Notes under the pieces: generated by a model | Databases searched by the model: none | Told to the model about the DNA's origin: nothing | Seen by the model: the letters and a program-made list of their open reading frames with translations, nothing else | Position numbers and translations under genes: made by a program | Shown: positions 1-4,656 of the stretch, one piece after another | How positions within the stretch are numbered: the first letter of the stretch is position 1 | Layout: every line of letters starts with the position of its first letter | Assembly (NCBI GenBank): GCA_002313325.1 | Contig: DCBE01000051.1 | Location: forward strand, 347-6,914 | Reading direction: 5' to 3' | Source of the DNA: Flavobacteriaceae bacterium UBA1115 | Lineage (GTDB): Bacteria > Bacteroidota > Bacteroidia > Flavobacteriales > Flavobacteriaceae | DNA: 6,568 nt

Positions 1-612
1 AATTGTATCCCCTTCTTTTCGAATCTCTCTAATTTTTTCTATCATGGTCTCTGCTACTACTGCATCAGGACAGCGCACCGTATTTGATTCTGTTTTGGAT
101 AAATCCAAATCTTGGTGGTTTTTTCCTAGGGAAATGTTTCCCACAGAAGAGGTATATGCTGTAATGCTTATGCTACTTAAAAATTGTTTTGCAATAGCGC
201 CAGCGACCACACGGCAGGCAGTTTCTCTGGCAGAACTCCGACCACCACCTCTGTAATCGCGTTGTCCATACTTTTCACTGTATGTAAAATCGGCGTGACT
301 TGGACGAAATACATCTTTAATGTGGGTGTAATCTTTTGATTTTTGATTGGTATTCACAATGGTAAAACCAATGGGTGTTCCCGTTGACATACCTTCAAAC
401 ACTCCCGAGTTAATGGCAACCGTATCAGGTTCTTTCCGTTGCGTTACGATGGCCGATTGTCCGGGTCTACGTCTGTTTAGGTCTTCTTGGATGGCCGCAA
501 TATCAATTGCTACACCTGCAGGACAGCCGTCAATAACACCACCAAGAGATACACCATGCGACTCGCCATAGGTTGTAAGGCTAAATATTTTTCCAAAAGA
601 ATTTCCTGCCAT
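1..612 (-). CDS. aroC: Chorismate synthase, N-terminal part (runs off left edge)
   Basis: Converts 5-enolpyruvylshikimate-3-phosphate to chorismate, the last step of the shikimate pathway, in the cytoplasm and with reduced FMN as cofactor (family knowledge). Reading the minus strand from the ATG at 612 gives 204 uninterrupted codons up to the window edge, a little over half of a normal protein of about 350-360 residues. The start MAGNSFGKIFSLTTYGESHG is the classic family N-terminus. Visible landmarks are GESHG (residues 16-20), RRRPGQ (48-52 region), TQRKEPD (57-63), SGVFEG (69-74), KDVFRPSHAD (99-108), the RDYRGGGRSSARE signature (118-130) and AGAIAK (137-142). The two invariant histidines are H19 and H106. 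There are no frameshifts. It is transcribed away from the lipoprotein gene and has a candidate -7 box 14 nt upstream. The assignment is very secure. Confidence 0.97.
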   Translation of the reverse strand, partial: MAGNSFGKIFSLTTYGESHGVSLGGVIDGCPAGVAIDIAAIQEDLNRRRPGQSAIVTQRKEPDTVAINSGVFEGMSTGTPIGFTIVNTNQKSKDYTHIKDVFRPSHADFTYSEKYGQRDYRGGGRSSARETACRVVAGAIAKQFLSSISITAYTSSVGNISLGKNHQDLDLSKTESNTVRCPDAVVAETMIEKIREIRKEGDTI

Positions 613-626
613 TTAAATATTTTTTT

Positions 627-634
627 CAAAAGTA
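627..634 (-). promoter_or_regulatory. Candidate Bacteroidota -7 box for aroC
   Basis: On the minus strand this reads TACTTTTG, a full match to the TAnnTTTG -7 consensus of the Bacteroidota primary sigma factor. It ends 14 nt before the aroC ATG, so transcription would start only about 7-9 nt upstream of the start codon. A TTG lies upstream (complement of 649-651), but the 14-nt spacing is shorter than the usual 17-23, so no convincing -33 element is claimed. Confidence 0.5.
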
Positions 635-729
635 CGAATATATACAGTCAACGTAAAACGGCTATTAAGAATTGTATTTGAATGTGCATATAGGGTGAAA
701 GTAAATCATCAATTCAAATTCCTTTTTTA

Positions 730-737
730 TAAATTTG
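730..737 (+). promoter_or_regulatory. Candidate -7 box for the lipoprotein-acyltransferase unit
   Basis: Reads TAAATTTG, a full match to TAnnTTTG, and ends 17 nt before the ATG at 755. It implies a leader of about 10-12 nt. It also helps decide the start of the downstream gene, because the in-frame GTG at 695 would lie upstream of this promoter. No good TTG is seen at the expected -33 position. Confidence 0.45.
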
Positions 738-754
738 CTGAAATATATTTTCCA

Positions 755-1879
755 ATGCGTAACCTTTTCTTCCTTACACTAATTATTCTTTTTGTTTCAT
801 GCAAATCATCTTCCGGAGATTACACCATAAGCATTTCTGCTGACGTTGAAGATGACCATCAAATATTTCTTGTCAACTTTGATGACGATAACAAACCCAA
901 TGTAACCGATACGCTTTACGCAAAGGAAGGCTTAGCTTCATACAGTGGATTTGCTGAAGTACCAGAATATCAATCGTTATGGGTAAGTGGTGTAAGAGGA
1001 TCTGTACCCCTATTTGTTGAACCCGGAGAAATTACGGTTGAAATATACAAAGACAGTATTCAAGCTTCAAAAGTGAGTGGAACAAAAACCAACCTAGCTT
1101 TTAAACGTTATATTGATGAAGTCAATCCATTGTTCAGGTCTTTTAATGAAATTCAAAATGATATGCGAAATGCTGTGATTTCGCGTGATAGCTTGGGATA
1201 CAAAGATTTGAAGGAGCAACTAAAAGACATGGAGACCAAGTTTAATAACTTCCAAATAGAATATACCAAATCCAATCCTGACTCCTATATATCTGCGATG
1301 GTTTTGATGCAATTGGTTATGAATAAAGCCATTGAAAACGAAGCAGCTTATGAAATCTATAACGGCTTTAGTAAAACCATTAAGAAAACAAAATCTGCTG
1401 TCAAGATCAATGCCCTTTTAGCGCCAAAGAAAGCTGAAGATAAACCTGAAGATGGCGAAGTTAATGTTGGTGATAAAGCACCTGATTTCTCAGCGCCTAA
1501 TCCAAACGAGTCTTTTGTTACACTAAACTCCTCCCTTGGTAAATTGACTATTTTAGATTTTTGGGCATCTTGGTGTGGCCCATGTCGTGTTGATAGTCCT
1601 AACCTAGTCAAGGTTAATAATTCCTTTAAAGCCAATGGCTTGGCCATAGTTGGCATTTCACTAGACAACAATAAGAGGTCTTGGGAAAAAGCCATTGATA
1701 ATGACAAACTCGATTGGACGCACGTATCGCACCTAAATCGTTGGGATGACCCCATTGCTGCCGCATATGGTGTAAACTCAATTCCCCAATTATTTCTATT
1801 AGATGAAAGTGGCACTGTGATTGCCAAAGAACGTCGTGCAGAAGATTTTATACCTATTCTTAAGCAAATACTGCACTAA
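755..1879 (+). CDS. TlpA-family thioredoxin-fold lipoprotein with DUF4369-like N-terminus
   Basis: A 374-residue predicted lipoprotein of the TlpA/ResA-like thiol-disulfide oxidoreductase type, expected to act outside the cytoplasmic membrane. The first 16 residues (MRNLFFLTLIILFVSC) are a lipoprotein signal peptide: basic N-region, hydrophobic core, and a lipobox with Cys16 as the lipidation site. Residues about 22-115 resemble the beta-rich DUF4369 domain that precedes thioredoxin domains in many Bacteroidota proteins, including the 'LFVEPGE' stretch (86-92). A charged, probably helical linker follows (about 115-230). The redoxin domain occupies about 235-372, with DFWASWCGPC ending in the redox pair Cys274/Cys277 and the cis-proline loop NSIPQ (Pro344). 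The ATG at 755 is preferred over the in-frame GTG at 695: it puts the signal peptide at the N-terminus and follows a -7 box. The next gene begins 23 nt downstream, so the two are probably co-transcribed. The substrate is unknown. Confidence 0.9.
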   Translation: MRNLFFLTLIILFVSCKSSSGDYTISISADVEDDHQIFLVNFDDDNKPNVTDTLYAKEGLASYSGFAEVPEYQSLWVSGVRGSVPLFVEPGEITVEIYKDSIQASKVSGTKTNLAFKRYIDEVNPLFRSFNEIQNDMRNAVISRDSLGYKDLKEQLKDMETKFNNFQIEYTKSNPDSYISAMVLMQLVMNKAIENEAAYEIYNGFSKTIKKTKSAVKINALLAPKKAEDKPEDGEVNVGDKAPDFSAPNPNESFVTLNSSLGKLTILDFWASWCGPCRVDSPNLVKVNNSFKANGLAIVGISLDNNKRSWEKAIDNDKLDWTHVSHLNRWDDPIAAAYGVNSIPQLFLLDESGTVIAKERRAEDFIPILKQILH

Positions 1880-1902
1880 TTATACCCCTATATTATGCCG
1901 CA

Positions 1903-2784
1903 ATGAAGCGAATCATTTTTATCGTTACAGTACCCTTTTTGGTGCTTATTTCATGGTTGCCATTTTGGTTGTTATATGCTTATGCTAACATCTTATATGT
2001 TTTGCTTTATCATATAGTAGGTTATCGGAAAAAGGTGGTGCGCAAGAACATCAAACTCTCTGGTTTAGCTGAAACAGAAAAAGAGGCATTGGCCATTGAA
2101 CGCAAATTCTACCGCTATTTGTGTGATTTGTTTTTAGAAATGATAAAAGTAATAGGTATGTCAAAAAAGACCATGATGCGCCGCTTTAGGATAACCAATC
2201 CAGCTTTTTTGGAAAATTTTGCCAAAGCGGGAAAATCTGTTTTTGTTATGACAGGGCATTATGGGAATTTTGAATGGCTCTTATCATTAGGGCATTACAC
2301 CCCACACACGCCGCACGGTATTTACGCCCCATTGCAAAACCCCTATTTTGACAATTACCTAAAAAAAGTACGCTCCATACACGGTTCATTACTAATATCA
2401 CGAAAAAAGTTTGCAGAGCAATTTACAACCATGCAGCACAATAAAGAATTATCCGTTATTGGGTTCGCAGCAGATCAATCGCCTCAAAGCAATAAGAAAA
2501 ATTATTTCCGTAGCTTTTTTGGCCATGAAGTTCCTGTGTTTACTGGAGCTGAACGTTTAGGCAAAAGGTTTGATGTTCCTGTGGTAATGGCAAAAATTAG
2601 AAGAGTTAAAAGGGGGTATTATGAAACAACTTTTAACCTATTGGCCGAGCGACCCAATACACTACCCAACTACAACATTACAGATATGTTCTACGAACAG
2701 TTGGAAGCCTTAATAAAAGAAGACCCGTCACTATATTTTTGGACACACAACCGCTTTAAGTTGATGCGACAAAAGCAGCAATAG
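1903..2784 (+). CDS. Lysophospholipid / lipid A-type acyltransferase (HtrB/LpxL family)
   Basis: A 293-residue inner-membrane acyltransferase of the HtrB/LpxL/LpxM superfamily, which transfers acyl chains from acyl-ACP to lipid A precursors or other membrane lipids (family knowledge). Residues about 3-38 are strongly hydrophobic and form the N-terminal membrane anchor. The catalytic HX4E motif is in TGHYGNFEW, with His119 and Glu124. Further family landmarks are the AADQSP motif (189-194), a FFGHEVPVFTGAERL stretch (205-219) typical of the acceptor/acyl pocket, and a C-terminal YFWTHNRFK (278-286). Length is normal for the family (about 290-310). It lies 23 nt after the lipoprotein gene with no terminator between, so one transcript is likely. 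Its last 29 bp overlap the 3' end of glmM on the other strand. The acyl acceptor (lipid A or an aminolipid) cannot be decided from sequence, so no symbol is given. Confidence 0.9.
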   Translation: MKRIIFIVTVPFLVLISWLPFWLLYAYANILYVLLYHIVGYRKKVVRKNIKLSGLAETEKEALAIERKFYRYLCDLFLEMIKVIGMSKKTMMRRFRITNPAFLENFAKAGKSVFVMTGHYGNFEWLLSLGHYTPHTPHGIYAPLQNPYFDNYLKKVRSIHGSLLISRKKFAEQFTTMQHNKELSVIGFAADQSPQSNKKNYFRSFFGHEVPVFTGAERLGKRFDVPVVMAKIRRVKRGYYETTFNLLAERPNTLPNYNITDMFYEQLEALIKEDPSLYFWTHNRFKLMRQKQQ

Positions 2785-4141
2785 CCGCTTCAATTGTATT
2801 GATTTTATCGGCCATTTTTTCTTGTGTTTTGGCTTCGCCATACAAACGAATAATGGGTTCGGTATTGGATTTACGCAAGTGAATCCACGAATCGTCGAAA
2901 TCGATTTTAACGCCGTCAATGGTAGTTACTCGCGCATCGGCAAAAGTTTTGGCAACAGCCGCTAACAAGGCATCAGTATCCCAAGAAGGTGAGAGCTCGA
3001 TTTTCTTTTTGTCCATCACATATGATGCATAGCGCGCTTTTAGTGCAGATACACTGATTTTTTCCTTTGCCAAGTGCGATAAGAAAAGGGCAATGCCAAC
3101 AAGCGCATCACGCCCATAGTGTAATGCAGGAAGAATAACACCGCCATTCCCTTCACCTCCAATAACTGCTTTGACCTCTTTCATCTTTGCAACAACGTGT
3201 ACCTCGCCTACTGCACTAGCGTGGTAGTCTACACCGTACTCGTTTGCCAAATCAACTAGCGCTCTTGAGGAAGATAAATTAGAAACAAGCGCACCCTTTT
3301 CAGATTGCAACACATAATCGGCACAAGCAACAAGGGTATACTCCTCACCAAACAATAGGCCATTTTCATCCATAAAAACCAAACGGTCAACGTCTGGGTC
3401 TACGGCTATGCCCAAATCTGCGTGCTGGGCAGTTACGACATCTGACAAATCAACAAGGTGTTCCTTTAGCGGCTCTGGATTATGTGGGAATTCGCCATTT
3501 GGCGTACAGTGAATTTTATGCACTTTCACGCCCAACTGTTCCAGCAATTTCGGAACCGCAACACCCCCATATGAATTCACACCATCGACAACTGCACTAA
3601 ATCCTGTTGCTTTAATCGCAGCAACATTTACCTGTGGAAGGCCAAGAATCGCATCTATATGCACCGTAAGGGCATCTGTTACTTCATTGATTCTACCTAG
3701 CTCATCTACTCCAACAAAGTCATAGGACTGATCGCTTACATACTGCATTAGTTCATTACCGTCTTCAGCGCTGATAAATTCGCCTTTGTTGTTTAATAAT
3801 TTTAGTGCATTCCACTGCTTGGGATTGTGACTGGCTGTAATGATAATACCGCCTTGTGCTTGTTTGCGAACAACTTCCATTTCAACGGTAGGTGTTGTAG
3901 AAACCCCTACATCAATCACATCAATACCCAAACTCACAAGGGTCTGCTGCACCAGGGTTTGAACCATTGGGCCTGATATACGCGCATCTCTGCCTACAAC
4001 TACAGTAGCCAACGAATGCTTAGTTTTGATCCAACTTCCGTAAGCTGCTGCAAAAGCAACCACATCTACAGGTGTGAGATTCTGATTGATTTTGCCACCA
4101 ATAGTACCACGAATTCCCGAAACAGACGCAATTAAAGTCAT
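2756..4141 (-). CDS. glmM: Phosphoglucosamine mutase (alpha-D-phosphohexomutase family)
   Basis: A 461-residue cytoplasmic alpha-D-phosphohexomutase, most likely interconverting glucosamine-6-phosphate and glucosamine-1-phosphate on the way to UDP-GlcNAc for peptidoglycan and lipid A. All four active-site elements are present. The phosphoserine loop is ITASHNPKQWNALK with Ser104. The metal loop is DPDVDR with Asp248, Asp250 and Asp252. The sugar-specificity loop is GEGNGG (329-334). The C-terminal phosphate-binding loop is RKSNTEPIIR (423-432). The N-terminal SVSGIRGTIGG is also typical. The specificity loop differs from the GE-S-GH form of E. coli-type GlmM and resembles the GEGNGG form I associate with Bacteroidota and archaeal homologues, so phosphoglucomutase or phosphomannomutase activity is possible. 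The ATG at 4141 is preceded by a TATATTTG box. The gene converges on, and overlaps by 29 bp, the acyltransferase gene. Confidence 0.9.
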   Translation of the reverse strand: MTLIASVSGIRGTIGGKINQNLTPVDVVAFAAAYGSWIKTKHSLATVVVGRDARISGPMVQTLVQQTLVSLGIDVIDVGVSTTPTVEMEVVRKQAQGGIIITASHNPKQWNALKLLNNKGEFISAEDGNELMQYVSDQSYDFVGVDELGRINEVTDALTVHIDAILGLPQVNVAAIKATGFSAVVDGVNSYGGVAVPKLLEQLGVKVHKIHCTPNGEFPHNPEPLKEHLVDLSDVVTAQHADLGIAVDPDVDRLVFMDENGLLFGEEYTLVACADYVLQSEKGALVSNLSSSRALVDLANEYGVDYHASAVGEVHVVAKMKEVKAVIGGEGNGGVILPALHYGRDALVGIALFLSHLAKEKISVSALKARYASYVMDKKKIELSPSWDTDALLAAVAKTFADARVTTIDGVKIDFDDSWIHLRKSNTEPIIRLYGEAKTQEKMADKINTIEAAIAAFVAST

Positions 4142-4154
4142 ACTTTTGTTTTGT

Positions 4155-4162
4155 CAAATATA
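4155..4162 (-). promoter_or_regulatory. Candidate -7 box for glmM
   Basis: On the minus strand this reads TATATTTG, a perfect TAnnTTTG, ending 13 nt before the glmM ATG. The implied leader is about 6-8 nt. No well-spaced TTG -33 element is visible upstream, where the AcpH relic begins on the other strand. Confidence 0.5.
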
Positions 4163-4177
4163 AGCATACAATCACAG

Positions 4178-4530
4178 ATTAATTACTTATCGCACTTGGC
4201 CTTACCTTTCCTTCAGCTGACTTGGTTGTGAGTAATTTTTAAGATGGCCATTTACGCAATAAAGACTTGGTTCATCTCACAAAAGAAGTGCAATTGGGCA
4301 TTGATATGCATCGCAGCATCGCTAGTTTTACAGATAAACATAAATCCTTAAAAGCGATTAGAGAAAAACTTTTTGAGTACTACCGACTCATTAGCATAAT
4401 TCTGGTTGACATATATTGCGACCATTTCTTAGCAGTCTATTTTGAATAATTTCACCATCAATCTTTAGGAAAATTTAACGACAAAATAACGACTTTACAT
4501 CAAAACCACATGAACTTCATGCCGCCATAA
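4178..4530 (+). pseudogene. acpH: Decayed acyl-carrier-protein phosphodiesterase (AcpH, DUF479) relic
   Basis: AcpH removes the 4'-phosphopantetheine arm from acyl carrier protein. This copy cannot be translated as one protein. Starting at 4178, ATT stands where ATG is expected and the frame reads (I)NYLSHLALPF, like the family N-terminus MNFLAHLHL. Around 4208-4213 the frame shifts by one base and continues as SADLVVSNF, ending at an in-frame TAA (4240-4242). The same frame then resumes with DGHLRNKD, GIDMHRSIASFTD (about 4300-4340), LKAIREKLFEYY and ILVDIYCDHFL (4399-4431). A second in-frame TAA follows at 4447-4449, then HHQSLGKFND and LHQNHMNFMPP up to a TAA at 4528-4530. Compared with E. 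coli AcpH as I remember it, GIxMHRxIxxxTD and the D-x-x-DHFL block match, and the distance from the 'GN' Asn to the GI motif is the same (21 residues). The catalytic-region 'ADFVRG' is eroded to DGHLRN. A lost start, a frameshift and two stops together argue for genuine decay rather than a sequencing error. Confidence 0.8.
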
Positions 4531-4562
4531 TTTTTTTAAAATGAAATTTTTGAAATTCTACT

Positions 4563-4656
4563 ATGAACTCATGGGTAGTTATGATTAGTTTAAAAAAGAA
4601 GCATTTCACTAAAAAAACTCGACTAAAATCAATTATATTCGAAGCTTGGCTTGGCT
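4563..4656 (+). pseudogene. Possible eroded C-terminal tail of the AcpH relic
   Basis: In a different frame from the upstream relic, this stretch reads NSWVVMISLKK followed by HFTKKTRLKS, recalling the AcpH C-terminal pattern 'QWLVRY...MASRRPRL'. The distance from the DHFL motif to this Trp is 137 nt, close to the 46 codons I recall in E. coli AcpH. The gap from the Trp to the basic 'KKTRL' is about seven codons shorter, as if 21 nt were lost. The similarity is weak and A-rich sequence can mimic it. If it is real, the relic runs right up to the uvrA start codon and only its extreme C-terminus is missing. Confidence 0.4.
4634..4641 (+). promoter_or_regulatory. Candidate -7 box for uvrA (one mismatch)
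   Basis: Reads TATATTCG, seven of eight positions of TAnnTTTG, and ends 15 nt before the uvrA ATG at 4657. This is the same placement as the boxes in front of the other transcription units in the window. It lies inside the possible tail of the AcpH relic, so uvrA may be using sequence that was once coding. No SOS-type operator was recognised. Confidence 0.35.

Noticed and set aside
44..571. Plus-strand open frames opposite aroC
   Set aside because: The minus strand encodes unmistakable chorismate synthase without interruption; these are shadow frames.
695..754. In-frame GTG extension of the lipoprotein gene by 20 residues
   Set aside because: It would bury the lipoprotein signal peptide behind a polar N-terminus and would start upstream of the TAAATTTG box at 730-737.
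1357..1827. 156-codon minus-strand open frame opposite the lipoprotein redoxin domain
   Set aside because: It is antisense to a clearly coding thioredoxin domain and its translation matches no family I recognise.
1895..1906. Three-codon mini-frame (ATG CCG CAA TGA) overlapping the acyltransferase ATG
   Set aside because: Such short frames occur by chance; there is no ribosome-binding signal, and translational coupling cannot be supported from one sequence.
4267..4449. Stand-alone 60-residue gene starting at TTG
   Set aside because: It is the middle of the AcpH relic; homologous sequence continues on both sides across the bounding stop codons.
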